Source: CAVUUN01 sp964421755 (GTDB taxonomy: Bacteria; Acidobacteriota; UBA6911; RPQK01). From it: 64,000 nt of DNA. The stretch is from positions 1 to 64,000 of the forward strand of contig CAYQYP010000061.1 of NCBI GenBank assembly GCA_964421755.1, in the 5' to 3' direction. This document shows, piece after piece, positions 42,500-50,580 of the stretch. A program made the translations under genes and the position numbers. A model generated the notes under the pieces. The model searched no databases. It had not been told where the DNA came from and worked only from the letters and a program-made list of their open reading frames with translations. Every line of letters begins with the position of its first letter. The first letter of the stretch is position 1.

Positions 42500-42990
42500 C
42501 AGATGACTCCTTTTATGTGAGCACATGATACTCCAAGCAGGAGCAGCTTGTGGAACGGGGAAGCATCCGAGCAAGGTCTCAGCGAGGGCCGCGCAGACGG
42601 CAACGCGCGAAGTTGAAGTCAGTGTTAACCGGATCTATTATCGAAAGTAGAATCTACCTTCGCTCATGGCATCCCAGGTGGAAGCCGCGGGATGGGGCCT
42701 TGAGGCAGCCCGAACTCCTCCGGACTCTTCTCGGCTCCGTCCCGAGACTGCCAAAGTGACCCCGACTGACAAGTAAGTCGGTCGCCAGAACCTGGTCCGT
42801 CCTCGTACGTCTCACTCCGTGTCTCTGCAGGTCCTTGTAGCTGATGAGCTCAATTCCGCGCATCACGGAGATGAGTATCCCTTTCATCACTCTCTGCCTG
42901 GGGTCCGAGATACGAAGTGCAAAAGCCAACCTTTATCGCTTCGTGTCTTTCTGCCTTGGTGTCTGTGTGGTTAAATCATAAGGAAGCAAC
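42500..42990. other. gene-free stretch with low-complexity end
   Basis: About 490 bases between divergent genes. No protein with a supported start is visible. A minus-strand frame around 42654-42929 lacks family resemblance. The last part contains TCTTTCTGCCTTGGTGTCTG, similar in wording to the CTTGGTGTCTTTGTTGTCC arm at 35340, so a degenerate word repeat may be present. Confidence 0.4.
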
Positions 42991-43839
42991 ATGCGCAAGC
43001 GAGAAGGATCAGTGGTTTGCCCGTCCTGTGGTTACCTGGTGGGCGTGAACGACGAGACCTGTTACAACTGCGGACGGAGAAACCCCGGTCTTTGGGGCTT
43101 CGCATCCTCTCTGCAGCGCCTCGGGAACATCAACTTTCCCCAGGTCGTCATTGTCACCTGCGTTGTGCTCTACATCCTGATGCTGGCTCTCGCACCCGAT
43201 GAGATCGGCGGGCGGGGCATGCTGGGTTTCCTCTCGCCCAGCTCGGTCAGCCTTGTTGTTTTCGGAGCGAGCGGAGCGGTGCCGGTTTTTGGTTACGACC
43301 GCTGGTGGACTGTGCTGAGTGCCTCCTGGCTGCACGCCGGGTTACTGCACATCCTTTTCAACATGCTGTGGGTTCGTGATCTGGCTCCCGCAGTGTCGAG
43401 CCTGTACGGCTCCAGCCGGATGGTCATCATCTACATCATCTCCGGTCTCGTCGGATTCGCAGCTAGCACGTTTGCCGGTTACTACCTGGCTTTTCTCCCT
43501 TCGTTCCTGGCCGGGGCAAGGCTTACCGTCGGCGCGTCGGCGTCGATCTTTGGGCTGCTCGGTGCTCTTATCTACGCCGAACGACGCGGCGCGGGTATGT
43601 TCATCGGCCAGCAAGCCAAGATGTGGGCCATGATCCTCTTCCTGTTTGGGCTGTTCATGCCCGGGATCGACAACTGGGCTCACCTCGGTGGGCTCGCGGG
43701 TGGCTTCGGGGTCAGCGCCTGGCTCAACCCGCTCAAACGGGAGCGGTTGGAAGACACGGTAGGCGCCTTTGTCCTGGTGATTCTGAGCGCCGCGGCAATA
43801 GTGTGGTCGGTGATCACCGGGCTCCGGCTGCTGGCATAG
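42991..43839 (+). CDS. rhomboid intramembrane protease with N-terminal zinc ribbon
   Basis: A 282-residue protein. Residues 8-28 form a zinc ribbon (CPSCG...CYNCG). Six or seven membrane segments follow from about 50. The catalytic Ser is at about 183 in GASASIFGLLGA, the catalytic His at about 231 in NWAHLGGLAGGFG, and the oxyanion HILFNMLW helper at about 120-127. It cleaves transmembrane substrates inside the membrane. The ribbon faces the cytoplasm and could recruit substrates or regulators. lysC follows after 17 bases. Confidence 0.93.
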   Translation: MRKREGSVVCPSCGYLVGVNDETCYNCGRRNPGLWGFASSLQRLGNINFPQVVIVTCVVLYILMLALAPDEIGGRGMLGFLSPSSVSLVVFGASGAVPVFGYDRWWTVLSASWLHAGLLHILFNMLWVRDLAPAVSSLYGSSRMVIIYIISGLVGFAASTFAGYYLAFLPSFLAGARLTVGASASIFGLLGALIYAERRGAGMFIGQQAKMWAMILFLFGLFMPGIDNWAHLGGLAGGFGVSAWLNPLKRERLEDTVGAFVLVILSAAAIVWSVITGLRLLA

Positions 43840-43856
43840 GTCCAGCACTAAGCTTT

Positions 43857-45098
43857 ATGACTGACATCGTGGTGTTGAAGTTTGGCGGGAGTTCCGTCGC
43901 GAACCTGGAACGTCTGCGGGAGGTTGCGAAGATTGTCATCCGAAAGCGCGACGCCGGCCATCGGGTCGTTGTTGTGGTTTCAGCTCGTGCCAAGATGACC
44001 GATTCCCTGATCGCAGACGCCAAGTTTTTCGGCGCCGCACCGGCTCCACGCGAAATGGACATGCTGTTGACCTCGGGCGAGCGGATCAGCGCTGCGTTGC
44101 TCGCCATCGCCCTTCATTCAGCCGGTGCCGAGGCGGTCTCCCTGACCGGCTCACAGGCGGGACTCATCACGGATGACGACCACACGAACGCACGCATAAT
44201 CGAAATTCGCCCCGCCCGGGTATTGCAGGCGCTCGACAAGGGAAGAATCGTCGTCGTAAGCGGATTCCAGGGCGTCAGCTTCCGAAAGGAAATCACAACG
44301 TTGGGGCGGGGCGGCTCCGACATAACCGCCGTGGCGCTCGCTGCGGCACTCGAGGCCGGGGCCTGTGAGATTTATTCGGATGTCGACGGCGTCTTCGCGG
44401 CTGATCCCGCCGTCGTGAAAGACCCTGCCAGGATCCCGGAGCTGTCCTACCAGGAAATGCAGGAAATGGCCGAATCGGGCGCCAAGGTGCTGAATCCCCG
44501 CTCGGTCGAGTTCGCCAAGCTGAAACGAACGATCGTCCACGCCAAGTCGACTTTTGTCCCGGACGGCGAGGGGACAATCATCAGGGACCTGGAAGGCCGG
44601 ATAAAACCCCGGGTTGTCGGGATCGCGTCCGAGGACAAAGTCCTTGTCGTGGATTGCTGGGAGACCGGGCAGCCCGGAATCGCCGCAGCCGTGACGGACT
44701 TTCTGTCTTCGGCGAACCTGAAGGTCAAGCAAATGGCGTTTCATCGGACCCCTGACCGAGGTATGTCGGGGAACTTCATCATCCCGGAGAAAGAGAATTA
44801 CCAGGTTGAGTCGGTCATACCCGAACTGGAACGGCAGTTTCACGGACGGATCACGGTGGCCCGACATCTGGGGGCCGTCTCGCTGATCGGCGCCGGTATC
44901 AATGATCGATATGACTTCCTGCGGGACTCCCTGGATCTTCTGGGGCGAAACTCGATTGAAGCGTTCTCGTTTCACACCAGTTCCTTCCGGATCAGCTTCG
45001 TCATCAGGCGGGAGGAGCTCAACCGGGCGGTCTCGTTGCTCTACGAGCGGTTCCTGCGCGAGGATTCGGGCCCTTCGGGACCGGTTTCCGCGACTTAA
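43857..45098 (+). CDS. lysC: aspartate kinase
   Basis: A 413-residue monofunctional aspartokinase. The ATG at 43857 gives the usual start VVLKFGGSSVAN, with the active-site Lys. Other landmarks are LLTSGERISAALLA, GRGGSDITAVALAAAL and the EIYSDVDGVFAADP loop. Tandem ACT domains (about 280-410) bind the feedback effector, probably lysine and/or threonine. It phosphorylates aspartate in the first step of lysine, threonine and methionine synthesis. It lies 17 bases after the rhomboid gene and is probably co-transcribed. Confidence 0.95.
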   Translation: MTDIVVLKFGGSSVANLERLREVAKIVIRKRDAGHRVVVVVSARAKMTDSLIADAKFFGAAPAPREMDMLLTSGERISAALLAIALHSAGAEAVSLTGSQAGLITDDDHTNARIIEIRPARVLQALDKGRIVVVSGFQGVSFRKEITTLGRGGSDITAVALAAALEAGACEIYSDVDGVFAADPAVVKDPARIPELSYQEMQEMAESGAKVLNPRSVEFAKLKRTIVHAKSTFVPDGEGTIIRDLEGRIKPRVVGIASEDKVLVVDCWETGQPGIAAAVTDFLSSANLKVKQMAFHRTPDRGMSGNFIIPEKENYQVESVIPELERQFHGRITVARHLGAVSLIGAGINDRYDFLRDSLDLLGRNSIEAFSFHTSSFRISFVIRREELNRAVSLLYERFLREDSGPSGPVSAT

Positions 45099-45232
45099 GG
45101 CTCGTTCTGCCATTCTCCCAGTTGTGGTTGTCTTGGCGCCTCGACGTTCGTGCAGTTTCTCTCGTTCTTGTCGAAATTTCTTTACATTCTGCTTCTCTCT
45201 GGCTAAATCTATATAGTTAGGGATGGAATACT

Positions 45233-45799
45233 ATGTCTGCCAACGCGATTAACGAGCACGTTCGTCAGCGACTCAGGGAATTGCGTATTTCCAAGAGAAT
45301 CGGCTTTCGTGAGATGTCAGAAGGCACCGGGATTCCTTCCAGCTCCTACTGTTGCATGGAATCGGGCTATTACAAGATCAATCTGGATAGCCTGCACCGG
45401 ATACTCGGTGTCCTGGGAGCCAGCATCCAGGATGTGTGGCCGACTGATTTGCCCGCCACCGAGGTCGACACGAGCCCGGTTCACCTCAGACGGATTCAGG
45501 ATTTCAGGCTCAGCGAGCTGATCTCTCTCAGCCAAGCCGAAGGGGCGGCACTCTTCGCAATCGCGGGAGGTAAGTCGAAGGTCCTGATGTATCAGAACCT
45601 CAGTGATTTCCTGCTCGATCGACTCTGCCTCTATCTGGAAGACGGTCGTTCACACGAACACGGGCTGACGCTGGCCAGGAAACGTGGCAAAACAAACTAC
45701 GTTTTGTTTCTGAAAACCGAGCTCTGTCCGAGCTATGTCGGCAAGCTCGCAGAAAAATACCTGGTCATCTGGTCAAACCTGTTCGGCGACGTTCTCTGA
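45233..45799 (+). CDS. XRE-family DNA-binding regulator
   Basis: A 188-residue protein. The helix-turn-helix spans about 10-68 (VRQRLRELRISKRIGFREMS, GIPSSSYCCMESGYYKINLDSLHRIL). The C-terminal part (about 85-188) is alpha/beta without a recognised domain. The leader is AT-rich, unlike most of the window. The stop codon directly abuts the stop of the convergent membrane-protein gene. The double palindrome at 47003-47050 is a candidate target. Ligand unknown. Confidence 0.85.
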   Translation: MSANAINEHVRQRLRELRISKRIGFREMSEGTGIPSSSYCCMESGYYKINLDSLHRILGVLGASIQDVWPTDLPATEVDTSPVHLRRIQDFRLSELISLSQAEGAALFAIAGGKSKVLMYQNLSDFLLDRLCLYLEDGRSHEHGLTLARKRGKTNYVLFLKTELCPSYVGKLAEKYLVIWSNLFGDVL

Positions 45800-46213
45800 T
45801 CAATCCTGTGCCGACCGCAGCAGGGCCAACTCCAAACCGGAGAGGAACTGCAGGTCTCTCTTCCCGCACAGAAGTCTCGCCTTGGCGCGCAGCAGGTGGT
45901 AGCTGGTAAAGAACAGCGCCAAGAGCGGCAGGGCCGTCGGTCTCCTGAATCGGCCAAGCCTGCGCAGCGTCTGAATGTCCTCCATCAGTGCGCCTGAGTA
46001 TTCCAGGAAAATGTCTTGCCTGGATGTTCGGTTCTGAAGAATCAGTCGAACATCCGGGGCCTCCAACAGACGGAGGATATGAGCGGCGTTGAGCTCCATT
46101 TGCTCGATCCGGCGAATCTCCCTGGCATCCCAGCGCACTCCGGCGACCTGCTCGTAGGCAAGGTACACCATCAGCACGCAGAACGCGGCCACAAACGCGT
46201 AATAGTAGATCAT
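45800..46213 (-). CDS. small membrane-anchored protein of unknown function
   Basis: A 137-residue protein with a membrane segment at 1-20 and a second hydrophobic stretch at about 93-108 (ALPLLALFFTSYHLL). Between them lies a charged helical region (ARE-IRRIEQMELNAAHILRLLE). Its ATG overlaps the stop of the upstream gene by four bases, so the two are coupled. Family not recognised. Confidence 0.65.
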   Translation of the reverse strand: MIYYYAFVAAFCVLMVYLAYEQVAGVRWDAREIRRIEQMELNAAHILRLLEAPDVRLILQNRTSRQDIFLEYSGALMEDIQTLRRLGRFRRPTALPLLALFFTSYHLLRAKARLLCGKRDLQFLSGLELALLRSAQD

Positions 46214-46944
46214 CGTGACATAAGGCCCCTCACAGCCTTCTCAACCTCTTTGCTGACATGATCGAGGCGATCGGCAATGTCGGGACGCACGATTTTGACG
46301 GGATCGTAGTTCCAGAGGGTGTAACCAAACACGGCCAGGGCCACGAAGTACACGAACTGCAACGAGAAAGAGAAAATCATGAAGGAGGTCTCTTTGAAGA
46401 AGTAGTTCGCGAAGTTCATGCCCTGCAGTCCCACAAGCAGGCAAATGCCCACCAGGATTCCGCGTAGATTACGGCCCGGGTCCACATCCTTTTGTCCCAC
46501 AATTCGCCTCAAGACGATCACACAGGCGAGCATCTGCACAAACAGCATGACCGCGTGATAGCGTTCGAAAATGCTCACATTCGGAAGCGAGAACACCTTC
46601 CACGCCACCGGTAAAGCGATCGTCAGGACAAGGATGACGGACTCGATAATTCGCCGTAAAGCTAATTTGGTATTTCCAAAAACTCGGTACAGAATCTCGG
46701 TGAGAATGGCCACCTGAAAAAGAGGCGCCAAGAGGTTCGGAATGTGATAAACAAAGTAGTATTCGCGTGATCGCCAGCCGTAAAGAATCTGAGAAACGTC
46801 AACGGAAAGTGCGGCGAGCAGCACATAGCACATGTACAGGTAAAACAGCAGATAGCGGGGAAATGTGCCGGAGTAAAGGCCTCGCACGATGACTAGCAAG
46901 AGCAACGCTTGTCCGATTGCGGGGAAGACCACGGGACCCGACAC
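46210..46944 (-). CDS. polytopic membrane protein of unknown function
   Basis: A 244-residue protein with six to seven predicted membrane segments (about 7-25, 30-50, 65-90, 98-116, 128-146, 163-180, 190-212) and a charged cytoplasmic tail (YDPVKIVRPDIADRLDHVSKEV). The topology resembles 7TM sensor-type membrane proteins, but I do not recognise a family. The GTG start at 46944 has no clear ribosome-binding site, so the true start may lie further in. It is coupled by ATGA to the 45800-46213 gene and divergent from the small gene at 47105, with the double palindrome between. Confidence 0.65.
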   Translation of the reverse strand: MSGPVVFPAIGQALLLLVIVRGLYSGTFPRYLLFYLYMCYVLLAALSVDVSQILYGWRSREYYFVYHIPNLLAPLFQVAILTEILYRVFGNTKLALRRIIESVILVLTIALPVAWKVFSLPNVSIFERYHAVMLFVQMLACVIVLRRIVGQKDVDPGRNLRGILVGICLLVGLQGMNFANYFFKETSFMIFSFSLQFVYFVALAVFGYTLWNYDPVKIVRPDIADRLDHVSKEVEKAVRGLMSR

Positions 46945-47002
46945 ACGGAGAGACTAATACTATTTTACTCCAGACATCAACAGGTATCGGTTTTCAAGGT
47001 TT

Positions 47003-47050
47003 TTTGGAATTACCAAATAACTTTGTTGAAAGTCGTTTGGTAATTCCGAA
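47003..47050. promoter_or_regulatory. double operator-like palindrome
   Basis: Two 15-base dyads, TTTGGAATTACCAAA (47003-47017) and TTTGGTAATTCCGAA (47036-47050), lie 33 bases centre to centre, about three helical turns. They are also inverse copies of each other (12 perfect bases), and the spacer contains ACTTT/AAAGT. It sits in an AT-rich gap between divergent genes. No T-tract follows on either strand. A regulator binding as two dimers, perhaps the XRE protein 1.2 kb away, is inferred. Confidence 0.5.
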
Positions 47051-47104
47051 AAAAGATGAACGCGATGCCCGTTAGACCGACAATCATTCGTGAAGGAGGA
47101 GCGG

Positions 47105-47290
47105 ATGATTTATCTAATTGTTTCCTTGTGGATGATGTTCGGAGGATACTCCGACACCGATTCGCGCTACCAGGAGTTTCAACAGCGCCCACGGCCGGAG
47201 TTGAAAGTCCCGAGCGGGCCCCCGCCGCAATTCCACTGCTGCGGCCCAGTTGCGCCGCCACCACCGCCGCCGCCGCCGGCCGAACGGTAG
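47105..47290 (+). CDS. small membrane-inserted, proline-rich peptide
   Basis: A 61-residue protein. AAGGAGG precedes the ATG at 47105. The N-terminus is hydrophobic (MIYLIVSLWMMFGG) and the rest is rich in Pro, with HCCG and a run of eight prolines near the end. The short hydrophobic segment could be a membrane anchor or an uncleaved signal. Family not recognised. Confidence 0.5.
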   Translation: MIYLIVSLWMMFGGYSDTDSRYQEFQQRPRPELKVPSGPPPQFHCCGPVAPPPPPPPPAER

Positions 47291-47336
47291 AATCGGCACT
47301 GAACTGCGCTGCCAGAAGTTGCCTGCTGGCAAACGG

Positions 47337-47678
47337 CTAGATGATTTTCTGCAACAGCGACGAATACTGAGCCGCTTGTTGAGGCAGGGGTATGGTTCGA
47401 GTCGGCAGGAGCGTTTCCAGGAGGACGGTGATCCATTCACGAGTCGTTTCGATTCGGCTGAATCCCAACAGCAGTTTCGGGCCGTGGTTGATCAGTTCGT
47501 AATCCAGGATGCTTCCGAAGATCGGCTCACTCTCGCCCTTCAGAACGACGGCGAAATCAATCCGTTTGGAGCCGGAGTCAATCTGAAAGCTCAGCAGTTG
47601 ACCATACGCAGCCATCTGTGATCGGATTGCCCGCTCGGCGCCCCATGAGAGCGCCTGATCCTTCAGTTTTCGAAACAT
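47337..47678 (-). CDS. small protein of unknown function
   Basis: A 113-residue soluble alpha/beta protein with a basic N-terminus (MFRKLKDQALSWGAERAI) and strands SKRIDFAVVLKGESEPI and LLLGFSRIET. It starts 31 bases after the VWA gene stop and is probably co-transcribed with it. No clear ribosome-binding site. Family not recognised. Confidence 0.5.
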   Translation of the reverse strand: MFRKLKDQALSWGAERAIRSQMAAYGQLLSFQIDSGSKRIDFAVVLKGESEPIFGSILDYELINHGPKLLLGFSRIETTREWITVLLETLLPTRTIPLPQQAAQYSSLLQKII

Positions 47679-47709
47679 CTGTGAAAAGTCGCGTGATTAG
47701 ACAGCAGAG

Positions 47710-48714
47710 CTAGCCCGCCTGACCGGCTGCCGGCACGAAATAACCGTGTCTGGATCGCACCCGAAGCTCGGGTCGTTGAGGTACAGTGACACGGATTTTC
47801 CGATAGCCGCCGGCGGACGTCCGCTCCGAGGAATAATACCCCAGAAGGTACTGAGCCTGCAGGTCCGTACCTATCTGATCGAAAATCCCCTGGAAATCGG
47901 CTGCTTCTTTGGGCACAAATGCGGCTCCGCCTGTCTGATTGGCGAGAAACGCCATCGATTCCTGCCCCTTGCGACTGACCAGATTGAGTCGAAGCGAAGG
48001 GGAGGCGGGGTTGATGGAATAGAAGAGGCAATCCGCCTGTTGAAGCTCCCGCAGCGTGGTGTCCGCGTTTTCCTTCAGGCTGAAATTATCTTCACCATCC
48101 GAAATGACGATCTGGACACGACGGGAAAACGGCAAGGCGGTCTTGTCGAGGTATCGTGCAGCGGCGGACACAGAATCGAAGAAAGCCGTGCTCTGCCGCG
48201 TGGGGCGAATCCCGAGCAATCCCCGGACCGCATTTGCGGCGATGGCGGTGCGTGGGACCAGAAGCTCGGGTTCCGGCCCGATCGAAAAAATCGTGACGGG
48301 ACGCTGCCCGGCGACGATCCCCTTCAAGAAGGCGGCCCCTGCCTGCTGTTCGAACTTGAATCGCGGAGACACGCTACCGGAAATATCGATGAGGAGAGCC
48401 AGCTCTACCGGGGACTGACCGGCGAGCTCGAGATTTGTGATTTGCTGTCTTTTCCCCTCTTCGAGGATCTGGAAATCCTCCTGCCGGAGGTCCGAGACCG
48501 GTCGGCGTTCTGCGTCGGTCACAGAGACGGGAACCAGAATGAGGTCGGTTGAGACGCGGATGGTGCGGTCAGACGACGGGACTTCGTTGTCCGTCGACGC
48601 TACCTGCTGTGCAGCACCTGCCGGCGACTGGACCGCAAAGGCCCAGACGAGCAAGAGAACGAATAGCGGCACCGCAACGATGGCTCGCAGAACGATGCTC
48701 TTCGGTAATCTCAT
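47710..48714 (-). CDS. exported VWA protein, acidobacterial VWFA-related type
   Basis: A 334-residue protein with a signal or anchor helix at about 10-30. DLILVPVSVTDAERRPVSDLRQEDFQILEEG (residues about 57-87) is the lead-in strand set typical of the VWFA-related acidobacterial domain. The VWA domain has an intact metal-ion-dependent adhesion site, D110-I-S-G-S114. The C-terminus (ISDGEDNFSLKENADTTL and LLGYYSSER...RKIRV) also matches that group. It probably binds protein or peptide ligands outside the cytoplasm; no enzymatic role is expected. This family is a taxonomic clue for the window. Confidence 0.88.
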   Translation of the reverse strand: MRLPKSIVLRAIVAVPLFVLLLVWAFAVQSPAGAAQQVASTDNEVPSSDRTIRVSTDLILVPVSVTDAERRPVSDLRQEDFQILEEGKRQQITNLELAGQSPVELALLIDISGSVSPRFKFEQQAGAAFLKGIVAGQRPVTIFSIGPEPELLVPRTAIAANAVRGLLGIRPTRQSTAFFDSVSAAARYLDKTALPFSRRVQIVISDGEDNFSLKENADTTLRELQQADCLFYSINPASPSLRLNLVSRKGQESMAFLANQTGGAAFVPKEAADFQGIFDQIGTDLQAQYLLGYYSSERTSAGGYRKIRVTVPQRPELRVRSRHGYFVPAAGQAG

Positions 48715-48794
48715 TTCCGCCCCGGTGTAGCTTAACGATTCGTTCGACGTCTGTCATGGATGCTCGGTTCAAAGCATGGTACCCGGACCGAACA

Positions 48795-48824
48795 CAAAAA
48801 GGGCGGTCCAGAATGAACCGCCCT
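48795..48824 (-). terminator. intrinsic terminator of the OmpA-domain gene
   Basis: On the minus strand AGGGCGGT, a nine-base loop and ACCGCCCT are followed by TTTTTG. The stem starts about 27 bases after the stop codon at 48851. This is the clearest factor-independent terminator in the window. Confidence 0.85.
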
Positions 48825-48850
48825 GACGGTTGAGTAACAACGGCTGAGCC

Positions 48851-50239
48851 CTACTCGGTTCGGCTGTTGTTGGTTTTTCCGGTATTACCGGTCGTCCCGG
48901 TATTGCCGGTGGTGCTGTCGGTTCCGGTCGTACCCGTATTCGAGTTCTCCATGCTCCCGGTCCCGGTGGTGCCTTCATTGCTCATCGTGCCGCTGGTACC
49001 CATCTGGTTTCCGGTCGTCGCCTCGGCCGACTGGCCCATGATACCCCGGTTGACCATGATTCGGACTTCGACACGGCGATTCTGCTTCCGTCCGTCGCGT
49101 GTGCCGTTGTCGGCAACCGGCTGCAGTTCTCCGTAGCCGAATGGGACCACGATTCTGCGGAGCGGAACGTTGTGTTTCTCGGCGAGGTAACGGACCACTG
49201 CGTCGGCCCTGCGCTGGCTGAGCCGGCGGTTGTAGTCTTCTGAGCCCTCTGCCGATGCGAAACCGGTTACCTCGATGATGTAGCCCTTTTCATTGTTGAT
49301 GTGCTGGGCTATCTCGTCCAGGTTCTCCTGAGCTTCGGGGGACAGCTTGGCGCTGGCCACTTTGAAGTTCACCGTGACACTCTGGCGGACATCGTAATTG
49401 TCCAGCGAAACGATCCGCTCGTTCGCTGCATTGACCCCGGTCACGGCCTCGTCGGCGCGGTTTTGTGCAGCACCGGCCGCGCTGACGGCCCGGTCGGCTG
49501 TCTCCTGGGCGGCCACTGCGCCCCCTCGGGCGGCGTTCGACACGCGGCCCAGTTCGTCCAACTGTCCGGACATCCGCTGGGCGTTCTCACGTGCTTCGGC
49601 AAGGTCTTTTTCGACTGGAGTGACCCGGGTCTCGATCGAGTAGGCCGTCTCGAAGTCATCATTCTTGAACTTGATCTTCTCGGCCACGAGATTGCCGGAG
49701 CTGTCGCCCTGGCCTTCCACTTCCACCCTCAATCCCGGAAGCAGGTTCTCGGCCGAATAGCGCTTGGCTCCCCGGAAGGGATTGGACTTTTTCTCTTTGA
49801 TCTCGGTCGAGGAGTTAACCATGACGTTAACTCTCTGGCCGTCGTTCGTGACAACGGTGACCTGGTCTCCCTGGCGACCCGCCACGAATCCCTTGATTTC
49901 GGTTTCCTCGCCCGCGGCAATGGCGCTCAGCTGAGATCCTGCTGTCGACTGGGAAGACGTGGCGCCTGCCTGTGAGTCGCCAGACTGATCGCCTGTGTTC
50001 TGATCGGGCACGGGCTGCCCATCAGTGGCGGTGGTTGAATCAGTTCCGGTCGAGTCGGATGGCTGACTGTCCTGGCTACTAGGATCCTGCTGGTCGGGAG
50101 TCGTCTGTTCCATCGTCTGCCGATCTTCGTTTTGCGAGGAGTTGGCCGACGGGTCCTGAGCGAAAGCTGGTGCCGCGATCAGAGCCGCGAGGACAACAGC
50201 CACCATCCATCGTGACATTGTGTGTACTAAACTTTTCAT
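48851..50239 (-). CDS. OmpA-family outer-membrane/peptidoglycan-binding protein
   Basis: A 462-residue protein. The ATG at 50239 has AGGAGGG upstream and starts a signal peptide ending APAFAQ. An Asp/Ser/Gln-rich low-complexity region follows (to about 105), then a DUF5666-like beta domain (about 110-205), and an Ala-rich coiled-coil (about 215-285). The OmpA C-terminal domain (about 290-400) has SQRRADAVVRYLAE, VPFGYGE and RKQNRRVEVRI, which bind peptidoglycan. The last 55 residues are a Gly/Thr/Asn tail. It likely ties the envelope to peptidoglycan. A terminator follows the stop. Confidence 0.9.
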   Translation of the reverse strand: MKSLVHTMSRWMVAVVLAALIAAPAFAQDPSANSSQNEDRQTMEQTTPDQQDPSSQDSQPSDSTGTDSTTATDGQPVPDQNTGDQSGDSQAGATSSQSTAGSQLSAIAAGEETEIKGFVAGRQGDQVTVVTNDGQRVNVMVNSSTEIKEKKSNPFRGAKRYSAENLLPGLRVEVEGQGDSSGNLVAEKIKFKNDDFETAYSIETRVTPVEKDLAEARENAQRMSGQLDELGRVSNAARGGAVAAQETADRAVSAAGAAQNRADEAVTGVNAANERIVSLDNYDVRQSVTVNFKVASAKLSPEAQENLDEIAQHINNEKGYIIEVTGFASAEGSEDYNRRLSQRRADAVVRYLAEKHNVPLRRIVVPFGYGELQPVADNGTRDGRKQNRRVEVRIMVNRGIMGQSAEATTGNQMGTSGTMSNEGTTGTGSMENSNTGTTGTDSTTGNTGTTGNTGKTNNSRTE

Positions 50240-50446
50240 TGAACCCTCCTGCTTATCCCTATCCTGTTGCTCAATTACAGAAAACATGGCAGCCAAACCG
50301 GACACTGCCTCGTGTCCGTTTGTGCCTAGCTGCCAGTCGAATAGCAATCGCGGTGCCATATCGAGCGAGTAGGGTTCGGAGGCTGTCGCGCTAGGGACGA
50401 CCGCCATAGAGTCTGTAGGACTGAACGTAAAACGGCTGAAGGTTTC

Positions 50447-50461
50447 GGGGAAATTTTCCCC
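50447..50461. promoter_or_regulatory. GGGGAAATTTTCCCC palindrome
   Basis: A nearly perfect 15-base dyad in the 341-base gap between the divergent OmpA-domain and response-regulator genes. It lies about 35 bases upstream of a good -10 element, where an activator or repressor could bind. The rest of the gap has no gene. Confidence 0.4.
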
Positions 50462-50469
50462 GCCACTTC

Positions 50470-50498
50470 TTCTATAAAGGAAGCCTAGCCGGTATAAT
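50470..50498 (+). promoter_or_regulatory. candidate sigma-70 promoter for the two-component operon
   Basis: A consensus TATAAT lies at 50493-50498, 82 bases before the response-regulator start. The -35 region around 50470-50475 is a poor match, which would suit an activator-dependent promoter given the palindrome just upstream. Confidence 0.4.
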
Positions 50499-50580
50499 AT
50501 CCCCATCAGTATTAGAGTCCGCGCAAAAGAAGTTCACAGAGGAATAGTCCGAGAATTCCCGCACATTCAGGAGAAAACGC

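Noticed and set aside
42654..42929. Minus-strand frame of 91 codons in the 42.5-43.0 kb gap
   Set aside because: No ribosome-binding site, no recognisable domain, and the downstream half is basic shadow-like sequence.
47003..47050. Interpretation as an intrinsic terminator
   Set aside because: The stem is AT-rich and followed by A-runs rather than T-runs on both strands, and it lies between divergent rather than convergent genes.
50240..50580. A sigma-54 promoter (TGGC-N-TGC) near the NtrC-type regulator
   Set aside because: No GG/GC pair with the required spacing was found on either strand; TGGCAG near 50288 and its neighbour on the other strand do not fit.
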